Part shown: positions 27,959 through 37,600 of the stretch, piece after piece | Layout: each line of letters opens with the position of its first letter | Position numbering within the stretch: the first letter of the stretch is position 1 | Assembly (NCBI GenBank): GCA_947643225.1 | Contig: CANRVH010000009.1 | Span: 1-42,439, forward strand | DNA length: 42,439 nucleotides | Direction: 5' to 3' | DNA from: an uncultured Clostridia bacterium | GTDB lineage: Bacteria; Bacillota_I; Bacilli_A; RF39; UBA660 | Position numbers and translations under genes: made by a program | The notes under the pieces: generated by a model | Database searches by the model: none | What the model was told of the DNA's origin: nothing | The model's input: the letters and a program-made list of their open reading frames with translations, nothing else

Positions 27959-29695
27959 ATGTATCAAACTTTATATAGGAAATACAGACCAAAAAAATTT
28001 GGAGAAATTGTTGGACAAGATGTGATTGTTCAAACATTGAGTAATTCGATTTCTAATCATAAAATTTCTCATGCTTATTTATTTGTTGGACCACGTGGTA
28101 CAGGAAAAACTTCAACAGCTAAAGTTTTTGCTAGAGCTGTAAATTGTTTGGAATCTGTAGATGGAGATCTTTGTGGAAAATGTAAGAATTGTCAGTCTTC
28201 TTTTGATCAAGATTGCTTGGATATCATAGAAATTGATGCTGCTTCAAATAATGGAGTAGATGAGATAAGAAATTTACGAGAAAAGGTTAATTTAGTGCCT
28301 AGTGAATTAAAATATAAGGTGTATATTATAGATGAAGTCCATATGCTTACTATTTCTGCATTTAATGCACTTTTAAAGACGTTGGAAGAACCCCCTGAAC
28401 ATGTTATTTTTATTTTGGCTACTACAGATCCTCAAAAGGTACCAGAAACTATTCTTTCGAGATGTCAGTGTTTTAATTTTTCTAGAATAGCAAATGGAAA
28501 TATTGTTGCTTATTTAACTACAGTTTGTCAAAAGGAAAATATTAAATGTGATATTAATGTTTTAGAAAATATTGCTTTAATTTCTGATGGAGGAATGAGA
28601 GATTCTTTAGGAATGCTTGATCAATTAAGTGCTTATCAAAGTGATCAAATTGTATTAGAAGATTTTTTAACTTTGAATGGACTAATTACTAATCAAGATT
28701 TAGAACAATTTTTAGTTTTAATTTTGGAAAATAATGTTACTTCAATTATTGATATTTTGAATAATTGGAATTTAAAAGGGAAAAATTTAATTCAAATTAT
28801 GATTCAATTTTTGAATTATCTTAAAGATCGATTGATTGATTGTTATCTTGATCAAGATAATAGTGCTGATTTATCTTTACTTCAACAACTTGCTAATTTG
28901 ATTAATGAAAAAATGTTTGACATTAAGAAATGCTCTAATCCTAAAATTTATATTGAAATTATGCTTCTTAATTTTATTTATACGCATCAAATTATTTCCC
29001 GGGAAATAATTTCTAATTTACAAGTTACACAAAAAGATGAACAAGTTATTGATATTAGTCAAAATACTGAAATAAAAAATAAAAAGGAGAAGGGGGCTCC
29101 TGATGATATTCTTTCTAATAAAAAAAATGAATCTCGTTTTTCCGAAGAAAAAATTGTTCGTTCTTCTACTGATGATTTATTATTAAATTCATCTTCGAAT
29201 GACGTTTTTCATTCTAATATTAAGGAAGTAATTAAAATCAGAATGAATAATGCTTTTATTTCTGCAAAAAAAGAATACTTGATTCATGATAAAAATGCAT
29301 TTCATAAACTAAATGATTATACTTTTGATCAGGAAATTGGATATTTAGTTTGTGCATTATTGGATGGAAATTTAAGATTATCAAGTGAAAATTATTTAGT
29401 ACTTAGTTATGAATACGATTCAGTAGTGATGGAAAATTTAGCTAATCTAGAAGAAATGGAAAAAGTTATTGATGAATTGCTTCAAATTAAGAAAAAAATT
29501 GTTATTATTTCTAATGATCATTGGAATAACTATGCTAAGGAATATGTTGAGCATATTAAAAATAAAATTGATTATGAATATATTGAAGAACCAAAACTAT
29601 TGTTCGAAAATATAAAAAATGAAAAAAAAGTAGAGAATAATGAAGATAAAGATAGCGCATCTTCAATATTTGGTGATATAGTAGAGGTATGTTAA
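27959..29695 (+). CDS. dnaX: DNA polymerase III subunit gamma/tau
   Basis: 578 residues from ATG 27959; a GTG three bases earlier is possible. It has Walker A GPRGTGKTSTAKVFARAVNC, a zinc-binding cluster (CGKCKNC and a later Cys), DEVHMLT, and sensor LSRCQCF. The C-terminal third is lower-complexity and then a tau-like end. It is the clamp-loader ATPase linking polymerases to helicase. A perfect Noc-type palindrome (28989-29012) sits in codons for IISREII, at the end of domain III. It is followed by ybaB and recR in a conserved operon. Confidence 0.96.
   Translation: MYQTLYRKYRPKKFGEIVGQDVIVQTLSNSISNHKISHAYLFVGPRGTGKTSTAKVFARAVNCLESVDGDLCGKCKNCQSSFDQDCLDIIEIDAASNNGVDEIRNLREKVNLVPSELKYKVYIIDEVHMLTISAFNALLKTLEEPPEHVIFILATTDPQKVPETILSRCQCFNFSRIANGNIVAYLTTVCQKENIKCDINVLENIALISDGGMRDSLGMLDQLSAYQSDQIVLEDFLTLNGLITNQDLEQFLVLILENNVTSIIDILNNWNLKGKNLIQIMIQFLNYLKDRLIDCYLDQDNSADLSLLQQLANLINEKMFDIKKCSNPKIYIEIMLLNFIYTHQIISREIISNLQVTQKDEQVIDISQNTEIKNKKEKGAPDDILSNKKNESRFSEEKIVRSSTDDLLLNSSSNDVFHSNIKEVIKIRMNNAFISAKKEYLIHDKNAFHKLNDYTFDQEIGYLVCALLDGNLRLSSENYLVLSYEYDSVVMENLANLEEMEKVIDELLQIKKKIVIISNDHWNNYAKEYVEHIKNKIDYEYIEEPKLLFENIKNEKKVENNEDKDSASSIFGDIVEVC
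28989..29012. promoter_or_regulatory. Noc-binding-type site inside dnaX
   Basis: A 24-bp perfect palindrome centred on TATTTCCCGGGAAATA within the coding sequence. It forces TCC and CGG codons, which stand out in a gene that otherwise prefers A/T-ending codons. Confidence 0.85.
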
Positions 29696-29717
29696 AAATT
29701 GAAAGGAAAGTGATATA

Positions 29718-30011
29718 ATGAATATGCAAGCAATTATGAAACAAGCTCAAAGTATGCAAAAGGAAATAGAGAAAATTAAAGAGGAAATTGATCAAACAGA
29801 GTTTATGGGAGAAAGTTCTTTTGTTTCTGTAAGAATTAATGGAAAAAAAGAAGTTTTAGAAGTTAAAATCGATCATGATACTCTTGAAAAAGAAGATTTA
29901 GAAATAATGCAGGATATGATTGTTGTTGCCATGAATCAAGCTATGAAAAAGGTAGATGACATTACTGAACAAAAGATGTCTAAATATGCTAGTATTCCAG
30001 GATTATTTTAG
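29718..30011 (+). CDS. ybaB: YbaB/EbfC nucleoid-associated protein
   Basis: 97 residues. It begins MNMQAIMKQAQSMQKEIEKI, then has GKKEVLEVKIDHDTL and EQKMSKYASIPGLF, typical of the family. It is a dimeric DNA-binding protein, always between dnaX and recR in Firmicutes. GGAAAG precedes the start. Confidence 0.94.
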   Translation: MNMQAIMKQAQSMQKEIEKIKEEIDQTEFMGESSFVSVRINGKKEVLEVKIDHDTLEKEDLEIMQDMIVVAMNQAMKKVDDITEQKMSKYASIPGLF

Positions 30012-30016
30012 TTTGT

Positions 30017-30613
30017 ATGTATCCAGATAGTATTAAGAATTTAATAGAGGCATTTAAGTATTTACCAGGTATTGGACAAAAAACAGCTGAAAGATTAACT
30101 TTTTCGGTATTAGACTTTGATGATGAACAGATAGAATTATTTTCTGATAGTTTAAAGGAGATAAAAAAAAATATTCATCCATGTAGAATTTGTAATGTTT
30201 TAACAGAAGACGATCTTTGTTTTATTTGTTCTGATCATACTAGAAAAAAAGAAATTTTGTGTGTTGTAGATGATGTTAAAACTGTTTTTGTTTTTGAAAG
30301 TATGGGAATGTTTAAAGGACAATATCATGTATTGGAGGGCTTGATTTCTCCTTTAGAGGGAATTAATCCAGAAGATATTGGCATTGCCCAATTATTAGAT
30401 CGAATTAAAAGCAATTCTTTTTCCGAAATTATTTTTGCTTTTCGACCAAGTATTGAAGGAGAAACTACATCTTTGTATATTAAAAGAATTTTGGAGGGGC
30501 TAAATATTAAAACAACTAGATTAGCAAGTGGTGTTCCTATGGGTGCTGATATGGAGTATATTGATAGTCTTACTTTGGAAAGGGCTTTAACTGATCGAAA
30601 AGAATTAGAATAA
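30017..30613 (+). CDS. recR: Recombination mediator RecR
   Basis: 198 residues. It has the N-terminal helix-hairpin-helix (LPGIGQKTAERL), a four-cysteine zinc finger (CRICNVLTEDDLCFICSD), and a Toprim domain (VVDDVKTVFVFE). It acts with RecO/RecF to load RecA. It starts five bases after ybaB with little Shine-Dalgarno, so it is probably coupled. Confidence 0.96.
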   Translation: MYPDSIKNLIEAFKYLPGIGQKTAERLTFSVLDFDDEQIELFSDSLKEIKKNIHPCRICNVLTEDDLCFICSDHTRKKEILCVVDDVKTVFVFESMGMFKGQYHVLEGLISPLEGINPEDIGIAQLLDRIKSNSFSEIIFAFRPSIEGETTSLYIKRILEGLNIKTTRLASGVPMGADMEYIDSLTLERALTDRKELE

Positions 30614-30652
30614 AATATAATGTTTTTCATATGATTAGATAAAGGTGATATG

Positions 30653-30838
30653 ATGGACAAGATATTGAATTTTTTAAAAAAAATAGTGTTTAGTGCATTT
30701 CTTTTATATGGTTATAATTTAATTGCTACAAACTTTAATATGATTATTCCAATTAATGTTATAACTATATTATTTGTTAGTATGTTGGGGGCACCAGGAT
30801 TATTTGCCTTGATATTATTTAAAATAACTGTTTTATAG
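30653..30838 (+). CDS. bofA: BofA-family membrane protein
   Basis: 61 residues from ATG 30653, better spaced from AAGGTG than the ATG at 30650. It has two hydrophobic stretches. The C-terminal INVITILFVSMLGAPGLFAL resembles B. subtilis BofA (INLVTTAISGILGIPGIAAL), and both lie after recR. BofA inhibits SpoIVFB, the protease that activates sigma-K during sporulation. Whether that pathway exists here cannot be seen from this window. Confidence 0.75.
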   Translation: MDKILNFLKKIVFSAFLLYGYNLIATNFNMIIPINVITILFVSMLGAPGLFALILFKITVL

Positions 30839-30871
30839 TTAACTATCAATTTAAGAGAGTAGGTGAAGTAC

Positions 30872-31687
30872 GTGAAGTTTGAAATTCAGGATAAATTTTT
30901 TCAAATAATTTTAAAACAATTGGAGCAAAATAAACTTTCACATGCCTATTTGATAGAGTTAAATGATTTTACTGATGTTGATCAGTTTTTAAATCTTTTT
31001 GTTAAATTGTTATTATGTCCTAACCGAAAATTGAGCAACCAGTGTTCTGATTGTAAAATTTGTAAATTAGTTGATATAAATCATTATCCAGATGTCAAGA
31101 TTATTGATGCTGATGGTAGTTTTATTAAAAAAGAACAACTGATTGAAGTAAAAGAATCTTTCTTAAATCAGTCTCTTTATGGCAATAAGCAAATTTATAT
31201 TATTAAGGATGCTAGTAAATTAAATTTATCTTCTGGAAATACTATGTTGAAGTTTTTAGAGGAACCTGCAGATAATATTATTGCTATATTATTGGCTAAA
31301 AATAGATATAATGTATTGGAAACAATTTTATCTCGATGTCAATTATATTCATTAGAAGATGATCGAAAAAATGTCTTTAATTCAGATCTATATGATTTAA
31401 TCAAAACTTTATTTGTAAAGAATAGAGCTTTTTTGAATTATAATCAGATTTTAGCTATTATGCCTAATAAAATTGAAGCTAAAAATAAGCTATCACAGAT
31501 ATCTAAATACTTCTTTTTCGTTATTAATAAAGAGGAAAGTTTATTATCTGAACTTGGAGAGTTAAGTGAGGAAAAAATATGTCAACTTGTATTAGTGATA
31601 GAGAAATATATTAATCGGTTTGAATATAATTTAAACTATAAACTAGCATTAGATAGTTTAATTGTAGAAATTAATGAGGTGATATGA
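30872..31687 (+). CDS. holB: DNA polymerase III subunit delta'
   Basis: 271 residues from GTG 30872, spaced six bases from AGGTG; an in-frame GTG at 30863 overlaps that site. The N-terminal KLSHAYLIE lacks a Walker A, as in delta'. The zinc cluster is CPNRKLSNQCSDCKIC. Clamp-loader motifs are LKFLEEPADN and ILSRCQLYSL. It overlaps yaaT by a few bases. The thymidylate kinase gene tmk, which precedes holB in B. subtilis, is missing. Confidence 0.9.
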   Translation: MKFEIQDKFFQIILKQLEQNKLSHAYLIELNDFTDVDQFLNLFVKLLLCPNRKLSNQCSDCKICKLVDINHYPDVKIIDADGSFIKKEQLIEVKESFLNQSLYGNKQIYIIKDASKLNLSSGNTMLKFLEEPADNIIAILLAKNRYNVLETILSRCQLYSLEDDRKNVFNSDLYDLIKTLFVKNRAFLNYNQILAIMPNKIEAKNKLSQISKYFFFVINKEESLLSELGELSEEKICQLVLVIEKYINRFEYNLNYKLALDSLIVEINEVI

Positions 31688-32469
31688 TGAAGACAGTAGA
31701 GGTTTTGTTAGAGTATTCATTAGAAAGAGTATTATGTAATTATTCTGATCTTAAATTAAGTAAAGGCGATTATGTTATTGTTAGTATGCAGAATATTTTA
31801 TATAGTGGACAAGTTGTTGCTATCCCATTCGATGCTGATTCTAATTACCAAGTTGTTCGTAAAGTAACCGATAAGGATTCTAAAATTATTTTTCATAATA
31901 AGAGTGATGCTATTAATTGTTTGAAAGAAGCAAAAAAGATTCAGACACGTTTAGGTTTGTCAATGAGTTTTGTTGATGCTTATTATACATTTGATCGTAA
32001 GCAATTATATTTTTTCTTTGTAGCAGATAATCGAGTTGATTTTAGAGAACTTGCTAAAAAACTTGCAGATAAATATAGAACTCGAATTGAATTAAGGCAA
32101 ATTGGTGTTCGAGATAAGGCAAAGAAAATTGGAGGCTTAGGGCCATGTGGTTTATTTTTATGTTGTAATTCTTTTTTAACTGATTTTAATAGTGTTTCAA
32201 TTAATATGGCGAAGAATCAATTTCTTGCTTTAAATCCATCTAAGATTAATGGTGTTTGTGGGAGGCTTTTATGTTGTTTAAATTATGAGGATGAAGTTTA
32301 TCGAGAGTTAAGGAAGGATGCTCCTAAAATTGGGTCTATGTATAATACTAATAAAGGTAAAGGAAAAGTAATTTCTGTTGATGTTTTTAAAGGTACTTGT
32401 TCAGTTGAACTTTCTGATAAGACCATTATTTCAGTAAATTATCATGGTGAAGATGAAAGTATTAAATGA
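31687..32469 (+). CDS. yaaT: PSP1-domain protein YaaT (RicT)
   Basis: 260 residues from ATG 31687; ATG 31684 is too close to GAGGTG. Cysteine motifs GGLGPCGLFLCC and GVCGRLLCCLNYE are characteristic. In B. subtilis it forms the Fe-S-containing Y-complex with YlbF and YmcA, which steers RNase Y and affects sporulation, competence and biofilm formation. The partners are not in the window. Confidence 0.92.
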   Translation: MKTVEVLLEYSLERVLCNYSDLKLSKGDYVIVSMQNILYSGQVVAIPFDADSNYQVVRKVTDKDSKIIFHNKSDAINCLKEAKKIQTRLGLSMSFVDAYYTFDRKQLYFFFVADNRVDFRELAKKLADKYRTRIELRQIGVRDKAKKIGGLGPCGLFLCCNSFLTDFNSVSINMAKNQFLALNPSKINGVCGRLLCCLNYEDEVYRELRKDAPKIGSMYNTNKGKGKVISVDVFKGTCSVELSDKTIISVNYHGEDESIK

Positions 32470-33178
32470 CGTTTTAAATTATCCTTTAAAGATATATCAA
32501 GATCAAACATTTTTTTGTTTTTCTTTAGATAGTATTATTTTAGCTAATTTTGCAAAAATTAATTTAAGAACGAAAAAAATTTTGGATTTAGGTACAGGAA
32601 ATGCAATTATTCCTCTAATTTTATCTCTTAGAACAAAGGCCTATATTGAGGGAGTTGAAATTCAGGAAGACTTATATACTTTAGCTCAAGAATCTATTCA
32701 TTTTAATCATTTGGATTCTAGAATTAGGATTTATCATCAGGATATGAAAGAGTTTGCAATGAATTCTGAGATTTTTGATTCTTATGATTTAATTGTTAGT
32801 AATCCACCATATTTTAAGGAAGAAGAAAAAAGTATTAAAAATAAGGATATTCATAAAGTTATTGCTAGACATGAAGTTATGATTACTTTGGAGGAAATTA
32901 TTGTAATTGCTTTTAGACTTTTAAAAGAAGGGGGAACTTTTTGTATGATTCATCGAGTTGATCGGTTTATGGAAATTTTATTTCTTTTGAGAAAATATCA
33001 TCTTGAACCTAAACACATTCGATTTGTTCATAATCAAGTACAATCTAAAGCTAATATGTTTTATCTTGAAGCTATGAAGGGGGCAAAGGAAGGAATGACT
33101 ATTGATCAACCATTTATTTTATATCAAAATGGTGAGGAGTCAGAAGAATATTCTAGAATGAAGAAAGAGGTGTTGTAG
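32453..33178 (+). CDS. trmN6: tRNA1(Val) (adenine37-N6)-methyltransferase-like (TrmN6/YabB)
   Basis: 241 residues from ATG 32453, or 244 from ATG 32444; neither has a well-spaced Shine-Dalgarno, and both lie inside the end of yaaT. SAM motif ILDLGTGNAIIPLIL and catalytic NPPYF identify an N6-adenine methyltransferase of this family. Context yaaT-yabB-rsmI matches B. subtilis, except that yabA and the GIY-YIG gene yazA are absent. Confidence 0.87.
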   Translation: MKVLNDVLNYPLKIYQDQTFFCFSLDSIILANFAKINLRTKKILDLGTGNAIIPLILSLRTKAYIEGVEIQEDLYTLAQESIHFNHLDSRIRIYHQDMKEFAMNSEIFDSYDLIVSNPPYFKEEEKSIKNKDIHKVIARHEVMITLEEIIVIAFRLLKEGGTFCMIHRVDRFMEILFLLRKYHLEPKHIRFVHNQVQSKANMFYLEAMKGAKEGMTIDQPFILYQNGEESEEYSRMKKEVL

Positions 33179-34018
33179 ATGAAGCAGAAAAGTTATGATC
33201 AAAAACCATCTTTATATTTAATTCCAACACCTATTGGAAATTTGGAAGATATCACGATTCGTTCTCTTCATTTACTTCAATCTGTTGATTTAATTTTATG
33301 TGAGGATACAAGAGAGTCTTTATTGTTATTAAAACAATATAATATTGTAAAAAAGCTTGTCAGTTGTCATGAGTATAATGAGGACAAAATTAAAGATTAT
33401 GTAGTTCAAGAATTAAGAACAGGGAAAAATATTGGATTGATTACTGATCAAGGAACACCTATTATTAGTGATCCAGGGTATACAGTAGCTAAATATGTTA
33501 TTGAACAGGGATATCATGTTGTAGGTCTACCTGGTGCTACAGCATTTGTACCTGCTTTGATTTCTTCTGGACTTTCTTCTCTTCACTTTTTATATTATGG
33601 TTTTTTAAGTGCTAAAGAAGGTAAATTAAAACAGGAATTAAATGCTTTAAAGAATTATCCTTTTACGATGGTTTTTTATGAGGCACCACATAGAGTTCAA
33701 AAAACGCTTAAAATTATGATGGATATTTTTGGTGATCGGCAAATTTCTGTTAGTCGAGAAATTTCTAAAATTCATGAAGAGATTATCCGTGGAAAGATTA
33801 GTACATGTTTGGAAGAGCTTGATATAGTAAAGGGTGAGTTTGTTTTGGTTGTTGATGGTTGTTATGATGTGATTGATTATAGCAATTTATCTGTTGTTGA
33901 GCATGTTAATCTTTATTTAGCAGATGGAATTCGTGAAATGGAAGCGATTAAAATTGTTGCCAAAGAACGCGGAGTTGCAAAATCAATTGTTTATAAAGAA
34001 TATCAAGAACGAAAGTAA
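33179..34018 (+). CDS. rsmI: 16S rRNA (cytidine1402-2'-O)-methyltransferase
   Basis: 279 residues. It shows LIPTPIGNLEDITIRSLHLL, LITDQGTPIISDPGY and YGFLSAKEGK of the tetrapyrrole-methylase fold. It methylates the ribose of C1402 at the decoding centre. It begins immediately after the trmN6 stop. A degenerate Noc-type site lies just after its own stop. Confidence 0.96.
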   Translation: MKQKSYDQKPSLYLIPTPIGNLEDITIRSLHLLQSVDLILCEDTRESLLLLKQYNIVKKLVSCHEYNEDKIKDYVVQELRTGKNIGLITDQGTPIISDPGYTVAKYVIEQGYHVVGLPGATAFVPALISSGLSSLHFLYYGFLSAKEGKLKQELNALKNYPFTMVFYEAPHRVQKTLKIMMDIFGDRQISVSREISKIHEEIIRGKISTCLEELDIVKGEFVLVVDGCYDVIDYSNLSVVEHVNLYLADGIREMEAIKIVAKERGVAKSIVYKEYQERK

Positions 34019-34021
34019 AAT

Positions 34022-34037
34022 TATTTCCTGGGAAATA
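34022..34037. promoter_or_regulatory. Degenerate Noc-type site
   Basis: TATTTCCTGGGAAATA differs from the perfect palindrome at one central base. It is intergenic, three bases after rsmI. It might instead be a short inverted repeat without function. Confidence 0.5.
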
Positions 34038-34084
34038 ACTAGTTATTAGATTGAGAAATGAGTTTTTATTGATGAGGTGATGGT

Positions 34085-34651
34085 ATGAAGTTAATTGTTG
34101 GTTTAGGAAATCCTGGTAAAGAGTATGAAAATACTCGTCATAATATTGGTTTTTATATGATTGATCAATATTTGTTTTCTAAAGGATTAAAGCAATACAA
34201 GTCAAAGTTTAATGGATTATATGTTGATTTTATTATTGGTGGCGAAAAGATAGTTTTTTTAAAGCCACAGTCTTATATGAATTTAAGTGGCGAAGTAGTT
34301 CAAAAATATGTTAACTTTTATCAAATTTCTATTGATGATATTTTGGTTATTAGTGATGATTTAGATTTGAATATTGGTAATTTTAAGCTTAAAGAAAAAG
34401 GGAGTAGTGGAGGACATAATGGTCTTAAGAATATTGAACTTCATTTAGGAAGTCAAAATTATAAAAGAATTAAGATAGGAATTGCTAATCATAAAAATGT
34501 TGATACTAAAGATTATGTCCTTGGTAGATTTTGCTCAGAAGAGATGGATGTTTATCGAGATTTAAGCCAAACTATTAATCATATTCTTGATGAGTACTTT
34601 ATTTCTTCGTTTTCTAAGTTAATTAGCAAATATAATAAAAAAAATAGGTGA
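34085..34651 (+). CDS. pth: Peptidyl-tRNA hydrolase
   Basis: 188 residues. It has GLGNPGKEYENTRHNIGF with the catalytic His, FLKPQSYMNLSGE, and GSSGGHNGLKNI. It recycles peptidyl-tRNA released from stalled ribosomes. GAGGTGATGG precedes it. It stops with TGA at 34649-34651, evidence that TGA is a stop here. mfd follows, as in Bacillus. Confidence 0.96.
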   Translation: MKLIVGLGNPGKEYENTRHNIGFYMIDQYLFSKGLKQYKSKFNGLYVDFIIGGEKIVFLKPQSYMNLSGEVVQKYVNFYQISIDDILVISDDLDLNIGNFKLKEKGSSGGHNGLKNIELHLGSQNYKRIKIGIANHKNVDTKDYVLGRFCSEEMDVYRDLSQTINHILDEYFISSFSKLISKYNKKNR

Positions 34652-34656
34652 TAACA

Positions 34657-37600
34657 ATGAATCTTACAGAAATGTTAAAATTTAGTGAATTTAATACTAT
34701 TGGTATAACAGGAATAACCGATGGTTTTTTTGCTTTTTATTTAGCTAACTTATCTTTACAAAAAAAAGATCACATTTTAGTTGTCGTTAATTCTTTATAT
34801 GAAGCGAATAAGCTTTATTCTTTAACTAGTTCTCTTGTTGAAAATGTATATTTGTTTCCTATGGATGATTTTTTAACTAGCGAAGCTTTAGCTATTAGTC
34901 CAGATTTGTTAATTAATAGAATGGAGGTTATTAAAAGTATTTGTACTAGTAATGAAAAAGCTATAGTCATTACTAACTTAATGGGATATTTAAGATATTT
35001 ACCTACCAAAGAGAATTATTTATCTAAAATTATTGAATTAAAAGTGGGAAAGGAAATTTCTCCTCATGATTTATATTCTAGGTTATATTCTATTGGTTAT
35101 AAAATGGAAACGATTGTTACGAATACAGGTGAAGTTGGACTTAGAGGATTTGTTATTGATGTTTTTCCTATAGGAGAAGATTATCCAATTAGAGTTGAAT
35201 TTTTTGGAGATGAAATAGAGTCTATTAGAAAATTTGATCCTACTACTCAAAAGTCTACTGAAAGTATTTCTCAAATTACTATTTATCCTTATTTTGAATT
35301 TTTGATTGAAAAGGAATGTAGTGAAGAGTTTTTTGGTAAGCAAAAATATTTACCTAATTATACTTCTGTTGTTTCTATTTGTGATTATTTAGAAAATAGT
35401 TATACGATTTTTAAAGATTATTCTCAATTAGAAGTTAGTTATCAAAATATTTTACAGGAGATAATGGATTATAGAACTTCTAAGGATTCTTCTTTTGATG
35501 GCGAATATATGCTTGATTTTTCTACTATCTCTCATCAAAAAACTATTTATTATCTTAATATTGATAATTATACTAGTCAAAAGTATGAAGTTTTTCGTTA
35601 TGATGTACGTACTATTCAGTCTTTTCATGAAAAAGAAGATTTGATTTCGATGTTTCTTTCTAAGTGTATGGAAGAGGAAAAAACGATTCTTGTTTTTCTC
35701 AGGGAATATCAATTTAAAAATGTCATAAAGGTCATAAAGAAAAACTATGTTAAAACAACACTCAATCAAATTCATTCTAAAAAAATCAACTTAATTGTTA
35801 GTGATTTTGATGAAGGTTTTATTTATGATGATTATGTGTTTTTAACTAGTAATGAATTATTTATTCGTCACGAAGAAAGAAAAAAGTATAAAACGAAGTT
35901 TAAGTATTCTACTAAAATTACGGATATTCAAAAATTGGATATAGGCGATTATGTGGTTCATCATATTCATGGTATTGGTATTTATCAAGGAATAAAAAAG
36001 TTAAAAGTAAATGGATTAGATAAGGATTATCTAGAAGTGGTTTATCAAGGACAGGATAAACTTTATATTCCTGTAGAAAAGATTGATCATTTATTCAAAT
36101 TTTCTGGTAAAGATGGGATGGTCCCTAAAGTGAATAAACTTAATGGAAGTGACTTTCAAAAGATTAAAAAAAGAGTTAGTGAAAAAGTTGCTGATATGGC
36201 AGATGAGTTGATTAAACTTTATGCAGAAAGGGAAAGTAAAAAGGGTTTTGCTTTTTCTCAGGATAGTGAATTACAGCTTTTATTTGAACAGGCTTTTCCT
36301 TATCAACTAACAGAAGATCAACAAAAAGCAATTGTTCAAGTAAAAAAAGATATGGAAGCGATTCAACCTATGGACCGATTATTATGTGGTGATGTGGGTT
36401 TTGGAAAGACAGAAGTTGCTTTTGTTTCTGCTTTTAAAGCAATTAATGATTCTAAACAAGTTCTTCTTTTATGTCCAACAACGATTCTTTCTAATCAACA
36501 TTATCAAAATGCTTTAATTCGATTTCAAGATTTTCCTGTTAATATAGCTTTATTTAATCGTTTTACTACAGATAAAGAGAGTAAGCAGATTATTGAAGGG
36601 CTTAAAAGGGGTAGCATTGATATGGTTATTGGAACTCATCGACTTTTAAGTGATGATATTAAACCACATGATTTAGGACTTTTAATTATCGATGAGGAAC
36701 AACGATTTGGAGTTAAGCATAAAGAAAAAATTAAGCAGTATAAAACAAATGTTGATGTTCTTACTCTTACAGCAACACCAATTCCTAGAACACTACAAAT
36801 GTCAATGGCTGGAATTCGCAGTCTTTCTTTAATTGAAACTCCTCCAGTTAATCGTTATCCTGTACAAACTTATGTGGTTGAAGAGAATAAACAAATTATT
36901 AAAGATGCTATTTATAAAGAATTATCTCGAGGGGGACAAGTTTTTCTTCTTTATAATCGAGTTGAAAGTATAGAAAATAAGGTTTTAGAAATACAACAGT
37001 TGGCCCCTGATGCAAAAATAATTTTTGCTCATGGGAGAATGAGTAAGGAACAACTTGAAAGTAGAATGTTGGATTTTATTTCTCAAAAATATAATGTTTT
37101 AATTTGTACGACAATTATTGAAACAGGAATTGATATTCCTAATGTTAATACATTGATTATTTTGGATGCAGATCGATTTGGACTTAGTCAGTTGTATCAA
37201 ATAAGAGGTAGGGTAGGTCGTAGTAATAAATTTGCTTATGCTTATTTGATGTATCAGCCTTATAAAGTTCTTACTGAAACTGCTGTTAAAAGATTAAATG
37301 TTATTAAAGAATTTACAGAGTTAGGTAGTGGTTTTTCTATTGCTACTCGTGATTTATCTATTAGAGGAGCAGGAGATATTTTAGGAAGAGAACAAGCTGG
37401 ATTTATTGATAGTATTGGAATAGATTTATATCTTAAAATGTTAAATCAAGAGGTATTAAAAAGGAAAGGCCAAGAGGTAGAAGAAGATGATTTAGATTCT
37501 AAACCTTTAATCCATGTAGGAACTCATATTAAAGACAGTTATGTGCAAAGTGAGGATTTAAAAATTGAAATTCATAGATTAATTAATACCATTGATTCAA

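Noticed and set aside
28092-28097. CACGTG in dnaX as a parS site
   Set aside because: It falls in the conserved Walker A codons, and the flanks do not match the 16-mer.
29621-29630. A8 run in dnaX as a programmed frameshift site producing gamma
   Set aside because: It lies close to the natural C-terminus, not after domain III, so a shift would not make a gamma-like product.
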